NCBI GenBank assembly: GCA_047637355.1
Contig: JBLIKA010000013.1
Span: 1-48,367, forward strand
Length of the DNA: 48,367 nucleotides
Source of the DNA: Glaciecola sp047637355
GTDB lineage: Bacteria; Pseudomonadota; Gammaproteobacteria; Enterobacterales; Alteromonadaceae
Direction: 5' to 3'
Positions 1 through 9,361 of this stretch are shown here, piece by piece. Every line of letters starts with the position of its first letter. Within the stretch, counting starts at the first letter, position 1. Made by a program: the position numbers and the translations under genes. The notes under the pieces are model-generated. The model saw only the letters and a list, made by a program, of their open reading frames with translations, was not told the DNA's origin and searched no databases.

Positions 1-912
1 TTGCCAGAGGGTGATGTAGATATTGATGTAATGTATAGTACATTGAACTACAAAGACGGACTCGCCATTACTGGGAAAAGTCCTGTTGTACGTCGCTTTC
101 CTATGGTTCCGGGCATCGATTTGGTCGGTACTGTAACTCAATCTAGTACAGATAAATTTAGTGTGGGCGACACAGTTTTACTTAACGGCTTTGGTGTGGG
201 TGAAACACATTGTGGTGGACTGGCTCAAAAAGCCCGATTGAAAAGCGACTGGTTGATTGCACTACCAAGTGGCATTGCTCCTAAAAATGCAATGGCTATC
301 GGTACCGCAGGTTATACTGCAATGCTCTGCGTTATTGCACTTGAGAATAATGGTGTAACACCAGAGTCTGGAGAAATATTAGTGACCGGTGCCAATGGTG
401 GAGTAGGAAGTTTTGCTATTACCATACTGTCAAAGTTAGGTTATAAGGTTGTTGCGTCTACGGGTCGAATGAATGAAAGTGACTATTTGACCAAACTAGG
501 TGCCAGTGAAGTAATTGATCGCAATACCTTATCCGAACCAGGCAAGCCTATGACGAGAGAGCGTTGGGCTGGCGCTGTAGACTCAGTTGGCAGCCATACC
601 TTAGCCAACATATGCGCTAGTACCAAATATGGTGGCACTATCGCTGCTTGCGGTCTTGCACAAGGTATGGACTTTCCAGCCAGTGTCGCTCCTTTTATAT
701 TACGTGGCATAACCCTTAAGGGCATCGACAGCGTTATGCGTCCCATTGCAGATAGAGTTGAAGCATGGGAAAGATTAGCTACTATTTTGACTGCAGACGA
801 TTTTGCTGATATTTCCACTGTTATCGGTCTTGATCAAGTTATTCAAACGGCAGGCCAACTTCTTGAAGGCAAAGTAAGAGGACGCGTGGTTGTTGACGTA
901 ACAAAAAGCTAA
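1..912 (+). CDS. acuI: AcuI/YhdH-family zinc-free quinone oxidoreductase (acrylyl-CoA reductase-like), 5' truncated
   Basis: Medium-chain dehydrogenase/reductase close in sequence to E. coli YhdH/AcuI, which reduces acryloyl-CoA with NADPH. The visible 303 residues begin at the family's LPEGDV segment, so about 25 N-terminal residues lie before the window; the first codon (TTG) is simply an internal leucine. The NYKDGLAITGK substrate-side segment, the Rossmann glycine motif (TGANGGVGS, near residue 130) and the C-terminal GRVVVDV are all present. It ends at a TAA, and the next gene follows 64 bp downstream with no terminator-like hairpin between them. The family assignment is strong; the exact acyl-CoA substrate in this organism is inferred from the family only. 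Confidence 0.9.
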   Translation: MPEGDVDIDVMYSTLNYKDGLAITGKSPVVRRFPMVPGIDLVGTVTQSSTDKFSVGDTVLLNGFGVGETHCGGLAQKARLKSDWLIALPSGIAPKNAMAIGTAGYTAMLCVIALENNGVTPESGEILVTGANGGVGSFAITILSKLGYKVVASTGRMNESDYLTKLGASEVIDRNTLSEPGKPMTRERWAGAVDSVGSHTLANICASTKYGGTIAACGLAQGMDFPASVAPFILRGITLKGIDSVMRPIADRVEAWERLATILTADDFADISTVIGLDQVIQTAGQLLEGKVRGRVVVDVTKS

Positions 913-976
913 GTTTTCCGCTATTATTTTTTTATGCTAATCTACATAAAACTGAATGTTGAGAGAAGGACCTTCC

Positions 977-2782
977 ATGCCATCGTTCCTAAGATGTACG
1001 ATAATTGGCTTAGTTTTATTGTTAACCGGCTGCGCTACAACAAATAGCATCAATACGACTCAAATTTCCACAAATACACCATTGCCGGCCGGTCAAGGTG
1101 TTGTGGCATTGCAAGTGGTCAATAATGCAGAAGAATTAGCCTCTTTGCATAGAAACTGGACAGAAGTTCTAGCTTTTAGGTTAGATAATATCGATGAAGT
1201 AAAACAGCGAGCCGTTGATAAAGCGAAATCTAAAGGTAAAACAATATCCATTGACGAAGTTGAATGGAGCCATGACTTCTATTCGCTTTCGCCTAACAAT
1301 AAAGGCGTGATTGATAGCCAATTGTTTGTCGGAAGTATGGTTGCGGGAACCTATATGATAAGTAGTTTGTATAGCTACTATAATGACGGCAACATGATGT
1401 CTTGGGTATCCATGCCGGTATTCCAAGCCGCAGGTCGTTTTGAGGTAAAGCAAGGCCAATTAACTAGTCTGGGGAGTATCGTTTTTCAGCCTCTGTTGAA
1501 CTTGAAAGAAGAAACATTCTGGAATAATAGCTCGCCACAGAAAGCTTTTGTCACAAGACTAAATGATACTGTCGAGTTCGAGAACTTCATTCTAAGTCAC
1601 TATCCAAACCTTGCTAACAGCATTGACTTTAGCCAACCATTATCCTGGCTAGAAGACGACCTAGATGAATTTCGAAATAACTTAAATCAATTATCACGTC
1701 AAAACGCCTTCGGTAACTATGCAACTGAACTCTCTGTCTTTGGTCAGGCATCGATTTCTGCTCGTTTCGGGCAGCTTAAAGTGCTAACTCACAAAGGCGA
1801 ATGGTTAACCATCGATTTGCCAACCAATAGTCAGCTGTCAGGTGTGTTTGAAACAGACAATTTAATTGCGATAGGCAGTGAAAAGGGAGTTGTATTTATA
1901 GGCGACTCAATTGACGGAGAGTGGAAAGAGATCAATCCTATTTCGGCAAAAGAGGCGGTTATTTGGTTTGGTAGTGCTGCCAACATCAATTATGCAATCA
2001 CGAGTGCTGCAATGGATTTTTATGTATACGAGTTTGGTGACATCGAAAGTGAATGGCTCCAGGTTGGTAAATTCAAAAAGAAGAATCGTAGCGACTGGTT
2101 AGTCCAAAACGGCGGCTTGTTTCCATGGTTAAAAGCCGATGGTGGGTTGAGAGTTCTCAACGACAATAAATATTATGATTACGATCGAGCCACAGCCATA
2201 TGGTCAACAACCAAAAGTAGTTCTATGGTTAATCTAAAAAAACTGAGAAATGGCATATTGGTTGCCCTAGAAGTAAGCCAGTGGGATGGCATTGGAGATC
2301 AAGTTTATAGCACCGATGATGGTATTACCTGGAATGAAATTGACCGTAGTTTGCGTCTTTTTGGTGATATTAAGGTCGACCTCAGTCTTCCAGCGATTAT
2401 GGATGACAAGACCCTAGTGACAGTCTCACGCAAAAAAGTCAAAGGCTCGACAAGCGTAGACCTTAGATTAGTAAGTGCAAACTTAGATAATATTCAAGAG
2501 CAAGGAGCATGGCAAACCCATGGTAAGACACAGAAAAATTGTACTACCTTGTTGCCTGAAATTACGCAGGAAAAGCGTCTGTTTTTCCTATGTGATCAAG
2601 GTGGGATTATCAGCACTGTTGATCTTGGAAATACTTGGAAAAATGATATACAAGTCGATATTGCGGGTATGCAAAAACAATTTGAAGCCTTATTAGAAGC
2701 AATTCAGCAAGAATCTAAAAAGGATGAAAGCATGCAAGAAGAGCAAAAAGAAGAAAGCACAGATACCGCTGAGCTTGAATAA
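977..2782 (+). CDS. Large lipoprotein with Asp-box (BNR-like) repeats, function unknown
   Basis: A 601-residue predicted lipoprotein. The reading frame extends to an ATG at 956, but the ATG at 977 follows a GAGAGAAGGA ribosome site at the right distance and starts a clean lipoprotein signal (LVLLLTGC, cysteine about residue 17), so I prefer 977. The middle and C-terminal parts carry Asp-box-like motifs (STDDGITWNE near residue 445 and STVDLGNTWK near 555), typical of beta-propeller folds. The last 30 residues are rich in Glu, Lys and Gln and are probably disordered or helical. The DnaJ-related gene follows after 33 bp, so the two are probably co-transcribed. I do not recognise a named family; a surface or periplasmic propeller is the most that can be said. 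Confidence 0.8.
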   Translation: MPSFLRCTIIGLVLLLTGCATTNSINTTQISTNTPLPAGQGVVALQVVNNAEELASLHRNWTEVLAFRLDNIDEVKQRAVDKAKSKGKTISIDEVEWSHDFYSLSPNNKGVIDSQLFVGSMVAGTYMISSLYSYYNDGNMMSWVSMPVFQAAGRFEVKQGQLTSLGSIVFQPLLNLKEETFWNNSSPQKAFVTRLNDTVEFENFILSHYPNLANSIDFSQPLSWLEDDLDEFRNNLNQLSRQNAFGNYATELSVFGQASISARFGQLKVLTHKGEWLTIDLPTNSQLSGVFETDNLIAIGSEKGVVFIGDSIDGEWKEINPISAKEAVIWFGSAANINYAITSAAMDFYVYEFGDIESEWLQVGKFKKKNRSDWLVQNGGLFPWLKADGGLRVLNDNKYYDYDRATAIWSTTKSSSMVNLKKLRNGILVALEVSQWDGIGDQVYSTDDGITWNEIDRSLRLFGDIKVDLSLPAIMDDKTLVTVSRKKVKGSTSVDLRLVSANLDNIQEQGAWQTHGKTQKNCTTLLPEITQEKRLFFLCDQGGIISTVDLGNTWKNDIQVDIAGMQKQFEALLEAIQQESKKDESMQEEQKEESTDTAELE

Positions 2783-2815
2783 ACCGAATGATGCAATTTA
2801 TTAATAAGGTGCGCT

Positions 2816-3442
2816 GTGCTCAATAAACCCGACGAACTACAAGTTCTTTTACAGGATATTTTAAATGCATTTAAATCTCAATTTATTGAAGGGATTACTG
2901 AATTTGAAATAATTACGTTGTTGAAAAAATCGCCGTATTCGCTATTCGATGAGGATGCTTTGCGCGATCCTCTAACCTTATTTCAAACCCACTTTGTGCT
3001 TTTTCACTCGTTATATAATTTGCGTAATCAGTGGCGTCGGCAAAAAGTAGGTGAATTAGACATAGGACTTACGCAAATAAAGCTACTTCCTATTTTATCT
3101 TTTAATGCAGGTTTACAAGCAACCGATCCGCTAGGCGATTATTATCTAGATTGGAAAAACTTAAGCGCCACTGACGAGGCCGGCGTTGAGGAATTACTGA
3201 ATAATTTTTGGCAGAAAATGGCAGGTGTTGATATTAATCATCACTTTTCCCCAGAAACGATAAATGCAGCAACACTAACTCTAAGAATGGACTCGATTGA
3301 AGGTGTATCTTTGCTTCAGTTGAAACAGCAATACCGCAAGCTGCAGCATGCAACTCACCCTGACAAAGGTGGCAGTGTGGAGGGGTCTCAACAAGTATTA
3401 AAAGCCTACACCACTCTTTATAAATATTTATCCAACAAATAA
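2816..3442 (+). CDS. DnaJ-related protein (N-terminal DNAJ_related domain, C-terminal J domain)
   Basis: A 208-residue co-chaperone-like protein. The last 45 residues form a short J domain with the HPD motif (THPDKGG), which stimulates DnaK-type ATPases in this family. The first 130 residues match the DNAJ-related N-terminal region seen in gammaproteobacterial proteins of similar size. There is no Gly/Phe linker or zinc finger, so it is not a classical DnaJ. The start is GTG, supported by AAGGT five bases upstream. It lies 33 bp behind the Asp-box lipoprotein, probably in one transcript. Client proteins cannot be inferred. Confidence 0.85.
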   Translation: MLNKPDELQVLLQDILNAFKSQFIEGITEFEIITLLKKSPYSLFDEDALRDPLTLFQTHFVLFHSLYNLRNQWRRQKVGELDIGLTQIKLLPILSFNAGLQATDPLGDYYLDWKNLSATDEAGVEELLNNFWQKMAGVDINHHFSPETINAATLTLRMDSIEGVSLLQLKQQYRKLQHATHPDKGGSVEGSQQVLKAYTTLYKYLSNK

Positions 3443-3685
3443 GCCTTGCCTACCGAAATACTCTTTTTTTTGTAATTGGCGTAATCTGGCCCTGTATATT
3501 TAAGGCTCTATTAGCGTTAGTTGCTGAAAGAGAATATTTGGGTGAGAATTCGGTAGGAGTCGATCCTCCTTTAACTAAATATAGGATACGAAGTTTACAT
3601 AAAATTTACTTTATCTTGAATTGTCTTTACGTTAATTAGCGCAAAGTATAGGTAGTCGGATAACCAAACAGGAAAGGTCGATATT

Positions 3686-4732
3686 ATGATTTTTAAAAGA
3701 TATGTACTAATAAGTATATCTGTTTATTTTTTTCTTATAATTAGTGGTTGTGGTAGCAGCGATCCGTCACAAAGTCCAATTGAAGAAACGAAGCAACAGC
3801 CTAACCCTCCGGCTGCGATTACCGCAGAGGTTTACAAATTAGCGAACTTCTCTGTCGATCTAACTACCGATGTTAAATATGGCGAAGGTTTAAGCCACGC
3901 CTATTGGAATACAGAGTCTTCGGATTCAAAAAATCTACTATTGGATATTTATGAACCAAATAATGAAGAATCCTTAAAACCAGCCGTTGTGTTTATTCAT
4001 GGTGGAGGCTTTGCAGGTGGCGATAAGTCAATGGCCGCAGCTTTTGATACGTTGACATACTTTGCGGAGCGAGGTTTTATCGGTATCTCTATCAACTATC
4101 GACTATTAAGGGATTACGGAACATTACCGGATACTTTGCTCAATGCAATTGACGCTATACCAAATTTATCGGAAAGTTCACGCGATCAAGTAAAGGCTAT
4201 GTACCCTGCAATTCGAGACGCCAAAGGTGCTATTCGTTGGGTCTATCAGCAAGCTGATGCACTTGGTATCGATACTGATCACATTTCAGTTGTGGGTGGT
4301 TCAGCGGGATCTATAATCGGCGTCGCTCTTGGCGTTATCAATCCTGAAGACTACACTAATGAATTGACGACAAGCGAAGATCCAACATTAATAACAGTAA
4401 ACTTAGATCGGCCCGCTGTTGTGCATACCGTAATTAATCATTGGGGTTCTGCTGGAGGTGTTAATCTTCTTGAACAACTTGATGGTGTATCACGTTGGGA
4501 TGGATCTGATGCACCTTTGAGCATAGTGCACGGTACTGTTGACACTACCGTTGCATTTAGTAACGCACAAGAGCTCCGAACCATCTATTCGTCAACGGGT
4601 GCCCCGTTTGCTTACTACCCCCTAGAGGGCGCTGGACATGGCGCTTGGAGTGCTACCGTTGGGGGTAAAACCCTTAATGAATTAGCCTTCGACTTTATTG
4701 TAGGCTCCCAAGGTCTGTCAGTTATAGATTAA
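3686..4732 (+). CDS. Lipoprotein alpha/beta hydrolase (carboxylesterase-like)
   Basis: A 348-residue alpha/beta hydrolase with a lipoprotein signal (FFLIISGC, cysteine at residue 22). The oxyanion motif HGGGFAGG is near residue 105 and the nucleophile elbow GGSAGS near 205. The candidate acid is in HGTVDTTV (about 285) and the candidate histidine in GAGHGAW (about 318). This arrangement fits the BD-FAE/carboxylesterase group that removes acyl groups from small esters or decorated sugars. An AGGAAAGG ribosome site sits about ten bases before the ATG. It stands alone, with a 243-bp gap upstream. Substrate is unknown; a role in deacylating polysaccharides is possible but nothing adjacent requires it. 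Confidence 0.85.
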   Translation: MIFKRYVLISISVYFFLIISGCGSSDPSQSPIEETKQQPNPPAAITAEVYKLANFSVDLTTDVKYGEGLSHAYWNTESSDSKNLLLDIYEPNNEESLKPAVVFIHGGGFAGGDKSMAAAFDTLTYFAERGFIGISINYRLLRDYGTLPDTLLNAIDAIPNLSESSRDQVKAMYPAIRDAKGAIRWVYQQADALGIDTDHISVVGGSAGSIIGVALGVINPEDYTNELTTSEDPTLITVNLDRPAVVHTVINHWGSAGGVNLLEQLDGVSRWDGSDAPLSIVHGTVDTTVAFSNAQELRTIYSSTGAPFAYYPLEGAGHGAWSATVGGKTLNELAFDFIVGSQGLSVID

Positions 4733-5135
4733 GGCTACCTTTAAGTAATTCGTTTACCGATGGGGACAAAAACGTTGATAATATCGTTTTCACCCCCTCC
4801 TAAGTTTTTGAATTTTAAATCCAAATATTGAAAACCTCGACAATGCCAACACAGCCTGCGCTCTAAGCGTAAACAGACCTACCGCTTTACTTAACCTTAT
4901 GCAAATGACAAAAGATAGAGTTCTCAATTAATTTCCGAATAGGACGGGTACGAGAGATGATGGTGTAGCAAACGCTTCTGATTATGTGTTAGCTAAGATA
5001 ATGACTCGATTATTGTAGTGAACACATTTTTTCTCAATTCCACGTCTCCTATACGCAGCGTGCATTAAGTATAGGATTATTCTCTGAGAACAATAACTAA
5101 CGCTAATACAGCCATATTTAATGATGTGTTGCTAA
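4733..5135. other. 403-bp intergenic region without a recognisable gene
   Basis: This gap separates the converging lipoprotein hydrolase and GDSL hydrolase genes. Apart from the hairpin near its left end I see only very short frames of about ten codons with no ribosome site, and no repeats. Confidence 0.6.
4762..4796 (+). terminator. Possible hairpin terminator after the lipoprotein hydrolase
   Basis: Arms GGGG...AAAACG and CGTTTT...CCCC pair with a small internal mismatch around a 10-base loop, 30 bp after the stop codon. No T-run follows, so termination is only suggested. Confidence 0.35.
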
Positions 5136-5876
5136 TCAGACCTGGAATGGGCTTATGAACTTAGTGAGTTCTTTTGCCCATATCTCGTATTGCAGGGCAT
5201 TAGGATGAAGTAAATCAGGCATCACTGACTCATGTAAAACGCCAGTGTCATCAAGAAAGTGTTGGTTGATATCAAACCAAATGATTGGATGGCTATTTGC
5301 CAGTGTACGAATGATGTCATTGGTTTCATCTACGGCTCTGCGCATGCGCTTATGTTTGTTTCTACTTCGCGGAAATAGTGCGGTCAGAATAATTTTACAA
5401 TGAGGGATTTTCTTTGTAATCGTACCTATTATACGTTTTATGCCATCAGCAATTTCACTTGGCTTATCGTGTCGATGTCCGGCATTGTTTGTGCCAATTA
5501 GCAACACCACATACGATGCGTCTATATTGTCAATCTCTCCATTTTCTATTCGCCATAAAACATGTTCTGTGCGGTCACCGGCATAACCTAAATTCAATGT
5601 GGTTAAATGACCGAAGTGAGTCTGCCAAGCAACGTCACCCTCAAGTTCCCATGCATGCACAATCGAGTCACCAATAAAAATTAGATCGAAGGACTTAGAG
5701 TTGTTTGTTTTATCTTTAGTTTTTGTCGCGGCCTTTTCTGTCATTTTTTGAGCATGGCGCTGGACCCACCATTCTTCAGTGCGTTTTGTTGGGATGCATG
5801 ACAAAGAGAGTTGTATGATTTGGTTTATCAACAATATTAGGGCTACGTATTTGGATAGGATAAAACAAGTTTGCAA
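5136..5876 (-). CDS. SGNH/GDSL hydrolase with N-terminal signal segment
   Basis: A 246-residue SGNH hydrolase of the platelet-activating-factor-acetylhydrolase-like group. Block I is FIGDSIVH (about residue 70), with the GDS serine nucleophile. Block III is LIGTNNAG (about 127), and block V is PDLLHPN (about 224), giving the Asp-His pair. The EEWWVQRHAQK segment before the core is typical of secreted members. The frame opens at TTG 5876 directly after a stop, with no clear ribosome site, and a hydrophobic stretch follows (residues 10-28). The start is therefore uncertain, but an exported protein is likely. Members act on ester-linked acyl or acetyl groups; the substrate here is unknown. Confidence 0.8.
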   Translation of the reverse strand: MQTCFILSKYVALILLINQIIQLSLSCIPTKRTEEWWVQRHAQKMTEKAATKTKDKTNNSKSFDLIFIGDSIVHAWELEGDVAWQTHFGHLTTLNLGYAGDRTEHVLWRIENGEIDNIDASYVVLLIGTNNAGHRHDKPSEIADGIKRIIGTITKKIPHCKIILTALFPRSRNKHKRMRRAVDETNDIIRTLANSHPIIWFDINQHFLDDTGVLHESVMPDLLHPNALQYEIWAKELTKFISPFQV

Positions 5877-6005
5877 TTAAGCAAAGTGGCTAATTTATAA
5901 TTTTCAAAACCGAATTCTATTTGCCATTAACGATAGATAACTTTTCGCTCAATAATGGCGAACATAACACTATTTTTTATTTAAGAAAGGACTTACTAAA
6001 TAGTA

Positions 6006-6866
6006 TTACTCATCATCAGAATTAGCATCGCTCATACGTTCAATCCTAGCTTGCTCTTCTTCGAATGCCGCTTTAATTTCTTCAAGTACTGTATCGACAT
6101 CAGTTTCGCTTTGGTCAAATTCAAAGTAACCGGTTAATTCGGTTTCAGGCGTTAACTTCCCGGACTGAAATAATGCCCACATTTCTTCAGCATAATGAGT
6201 CTCTTTCAACTCGGGAGCAAATTCAGCGTAGTAATCTGTCATATTGCGAACATCTCGTTGCAACATGCTAAACGCGTTGTTGTTAGCAGCGGCATTAACC
6301 GCTTGGGGTAGGTCGATAATAACAGGACCGTAGTCGTCAACAAGGACATTGAACTCAGATAAATCGCCATGCACTATACCTGCGCACAACATCAATAAAA
6401 CGTAATGCATAACCTGTGCATGGTCTTCTAAGGCTTGTTCAGATGACATTGACACATCGTTAAGTCGAGGGGCAACATTTCCTTCGTCATCAGTGACTAA
6501 TTCCATTAGCAAGACACCGTCGTAACAACCAAAAGGTTGGGGCACTCTGACACCGGCTTTGGATAAAGTAAATAGAGCATCGACCTCGGCATTCTGCCAA
6601 GCATCCTCTTGCTGTTTGCGACCGAAGCTTGAGCCTTTCTCCATCGCTCTTGCGCGACGGCTATTTTTGACTTTTCTACCTTCTTGATATTGCGCCGCTT
6701 TTTTAAAGCTGCGTTTCATGGCTTCTTTATAGACTTTGGCGCAGCGGACCTCGCCCTGACTGGTAACAGCGAACACGGTGGCTTCCTTGCCACTCATGAG
6801 CTGATAAAGTACATCATCAATAAGGCCATCTTCAATAAGAGGCTGTAAACGTTTTGGAATTTTCAT
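6006..6866 (-). CDS. RIO-type serine protein kinase
   Basis: A 286-residue RIO1-family kinase. The ATP-binding lysine is in RCAKVYK, the catalytic loop is HGDLSEFN (about residue 172 from the chosen start), and the metal-binding segment is IIDLPQAV. The acidic C-terminal tail (DANSDDE) and overall length match the PA4780-like bacterial RIO proteins. I use the ATG at 6866 (MKIPKRLQ), the common family start; the frame also offers GTG at 6884. Neither has a convincing ribosome site. It lies 82 bp downstream of katG on the same strand, so read-through is possible. Its targets are unknown. Confidence 0.88.
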   Translation of the reverse strand: MKIPKRLQPLIEDGLIDDVLYQLMSGKEATVFAVTSQGEVRCAKVYKEAMKRSFKKAAQYQEGRKVKNSRRARAMEKGSSFGRKQQEDAWQNAEVDALFTLSKAGVRVPQPFGCYDGVLLMELVTDDEGNVAPRLNDVSMSSEQALEDHAQVMHYVLLMLCAGIVHGDLSEFNVLVDDYGPVIIDLPQAVNAAANNNAFSMLQRDVRNMTDYYAEFAPELKETHYAEEMWALFQSGKLTPETELTGYFEFDQSETDVDTVLEEIKAAFEEEQARIERMSDANSDDE

Positions 6867-6948
6867 GACGCGTTTATACAGCACTCGTGAGTATTTTTAA
6901 ATGTATTATCAAAATAATCTTTAAAACTACCCACCTTATCGTGACGGA

Positions 6949-9159
6949 TTAACGAAGATCAAAGCGATCTGCGTCCATTACTTTGACCCAAGCATTCGTA
7001 AAGTCAGTCACAAACTTCTGATTAGCATCATCACAGGCATAGACTTCTGCTATTGCTCGTAGTAAAGAATTCGAACCAAAAACAAGGTCTGCGCGCGTTG
7101 CTGTCCATTTATTTGTGCCAGTCTTCGATTCTTTACCAACAAATTTAGTCGCACTGGCATCGGTTGGCATCCATTGCGTACTCATGTCTAGCAAATTGAC
7201 AAAAAATGCGTTATTCAATTGCCCAGGCGATGCAGTAAGTACGCCTTCATTTGTATTTGCATAATTTGCACCTAGCGCTCTCATTCCGCCAACTAGCACC
7301 GTCATTTCTGGTGCGGTTAGTGTAAGGAGTTGTGCTTTATCTAATAACAGCTCTTCTTCTGGCACAGTAAAATGTGTTTTGCTGTAATTTCTAAAACCGT
7401 CAACCACCGGCTCCAACACTGCGAATGAGTCAATGTCGGTGTCCTTTTGTGTCGCGTCTACTCGACCTGCATTAAATGGAACAGCGATATTAAACCCAGC
7501 AGCTTTAGCTGCTTTCTCAATACCGACAGAGCCACCAAGAACGATTAGATCCGCAATAGATACAGTGGTGTTTTCTTTGTGCGCGGCATTAAAGCTTGCT
7601 TGAATATTGTCATAAACAGACAACACGCGAGCTAACTGCTCTGGTTGATTCACTTCCCAAGTATTTTGTGGTGCAAGGCGAATACGTGCACCGTTTGCGC
7701 CACCCCTTGAGTCAGAACCTCTAAACGTAGAGGCGCTTGACCAAGCGGTATAGACTAACTCGGGCATACTTAACTCGGACGCTGCTATCTCTTGTTTCAA
7801 TGTCTCAATATCGCTTGCATTGATAACTTGAGTTGTCGCTTTAGGTAGAGGGTCTTGCCAAATTAAGTCTTCTTGCGGCACTTCTTCACCTAAGTAGCGT
7901 GATTTTGGACCCATATCTCTGTGGGTTAACTTAAACCAAGCTCGAGCAAAAGCATCGGCGAATTCTTCAGGATTTTCCTTGAAGTGCAACGATATTTTTT
8001 TATACTCAGGGTCCATTTTCATTGCCATATCAGCAGTTGTCATCATGATACCAACGGGTATCGCGGCGTCTTCTGCGTCAGGTGCATGATCTTTTTCAGC
8101 CAAGCTCACTGCTTGCCATTGTTGTGCTCCAGCTGGACTTTTAGTTAATTCCCATTCGTAAGCGAATAACACGTCAAAATAACTCATATCCCACGTTGTT
8201 GGGGTAGGTGTCCATGCGCCTTCAACACCACTGGTGATTGTGTCGCGGCCTTTACCTGATTTGTAATCGCTGATCCAACCAAAGCCCATTTGCTCTATTG
8301 GAGCCGCTTCGGGTTCGGGTCCTTTGTGCGATTCAGGTGCCGCGCCGTGTGCTTTACCAAATGTGTGTCCGCCAGCCGTTAATGCGACAGTTTCATAATC
8401 GTTCATAGCCATTCTTGCAAATGTCTCACGAATATCTCGAGCAGAGCCAAGTGGATCTGGGTTACCATCGGGGCCTTCAGGGTTTACATAAATTAGTCCC
8501 ATTTGCACTGCTGCTAATGGCTTTTCAAGTTCACGGTCGCCAGTATATCGATTATTCGCTAACCACTTGTCTTCTGTTCCCCAGTAAATATCTTCTTCAG
8601 GTTCCCAGATGTCTGTTCGTCCGCCACCAAATCCAAAAGTAGGTAACCCCATCGATTCTATTGCTACGTTACCCGTCAATATGAAAAGGTCAGCCCATGA
8701 TAGTTTGTGACCGTACTTTTGTTTAATTGGCCATAACAGGCGACGTGCTTTATCTAAGTTGCCATTGTCAGGCCAACTATTGATCGGAGCAAAACGTTGA
8801 TTACCATTCGCTGCGCCGCCCCGACCATCACCTTCACGGTAAGTGCCAGCCGCGTGCCAAGCCATTCTTATCATGAAAGGACCATAGTGTCCGTAATCTG
8901 CTGGCCACCAGTCTTGAGAATCAGTTAATACGGCTTCAATATCGCCTTTAAGTGTTTTTAAATCTACACTATTAAACGCTTCTTTGTAGTCAAAGTCAGC
9001 ACCCATTGGGTTAGCTTTAGTGTCATTTTGATGAAGAATTTTAATATTGAGTTGGTTTGGCCACCAGTCAATATTTTTAGTGTTATTACCGCCTACACGT
9101 GTATTAGCGCCGTGCATTACTGGACATTTTGCGCTTGAATCTGCATTATTATTTTGCAT
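6949..9159 (-). CDS. katG: Catalase-peroxidase KatG
   Basis: A 736-residue heme catalase-peroxidase that removes hydrogen peroxide. All signature residues are visible. The distal Arg-Trp-His is in RMAWHAAGTYR (Arg98, Trp101, His102), the adduct tyrosine in GLIYVNPEGP (Tyr224), the adduct methionine in ETFARMAM (Met250), and the proximal histidine in GGHTFGKAHG (His265). The C-terminal duplicated domain is complete. The frame extends 16 codons further (to 9207), but the ATG at 9159 has an ideal AAGGGG ribosome site six bases before it. There is no signal peptide, so it is cytoplasmic. A short AATAGCTATT palindrome lies about 60 bp upstream, but I could not build a full OxyR site around it. Confidence 0.97.
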   Translation of the reverse strand: MQNNNADSSAKCPVMHGANTRVGGNNTKNIDWWPNQLNIKILHQNDTKANPMGADFDYKEAFNSVDLKTLKGDIEAVLTDSQDWWPADYGHYGPFMIRMAWHAAGTYREGDGRGGAANGNQRFAPINSWPDNGNLDKARRLLWPIKQKYGHKLSWADLFILTGNVAIESMGLPTFGFGGGRTDIWEPEEDIYWGTEDKWLANNRYTGDRELEKPLAAVQMGLIYVNPEGPDGNPDPLGSARDIRETFARMAMNDYETVALTAGGHTFGKAHGAAPESHKGPEPEAAPIEQMGFGWISDYKSGKGRDTITSGVEGAWTPTPTTWDMSYFDVLFAYEWELTKSPAGAQQWQAVSLAEKDHAPDAEDAAIPVGIMMTTADMAMKMDPEYKKISLHFKENPEEFADAFARAWFKLTHRDMGPKSRYLGEEVPQEDLIWQDPLPKATTQVINASDIETLKQEIAASELSMPELVYTAWSSASTFRGSDSRGGANGARIRLAPQNTWEVNQPEQLARVLSVYDNIQASFNAAHKENTTVSIADLIVLGGSVGIEKAAKAAGFNIAVPFNAGRVDATQKDTDIDSFAVLEPVVDGFRNYSKTHFTVPEEELLLDKAQLLTLTAPEMTVLVGGMRALGANYANTNEGVLTASPGQLNNAFFVNLLDMSTQWMPTDASATKFVGKESKTGTNKWTATRADLVFGSNSLLRAIAEVYACDDANQKFVTDFTNAWVKVMDADRFDLR

Positions 9160-9361
9160 AACATACCCCTTGTTGCTTGAATCAATGTTTTGATTGTATG
9201 ATTCCACACTAGAGCAAATAGCTATTATTAGACAATGAATTTTTCTGTTCGACTCAATCGCTTATATTAAATTAATTGAATAGCGCTTGAATTTGAATCT
9301 ATCCTCAGCACGTGGCAAACTAATTTATTGTCAGGATGACCACTTGAGAGCGCAGTAGATA

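Noticed and set aside
483..818. Minus-strand open frame of 111 codons
   Set aside because: It lies wholly inside the strongly supported AcuI/YhdH gene and shows no recognisable motif.
4901..4935. Ten-codon frame in the 403-bp gap
   Set aside because: Too short, with no ribosome site or similarity to support a peptide.
5876..5876. Canonical lipobox in the GDSL hydrolase
   Set aside because: The residues before the cysteine (LSLSC) do not fit the usual lipobox, so only a general export signal is claimed.
9217..9226. AATAGCTATT palindrome upstream of katG as an OxyR site
   Set aside because: Only one ATAG/CTAT pair is clear; the spaced four-part OxyR pattern could not be completed.
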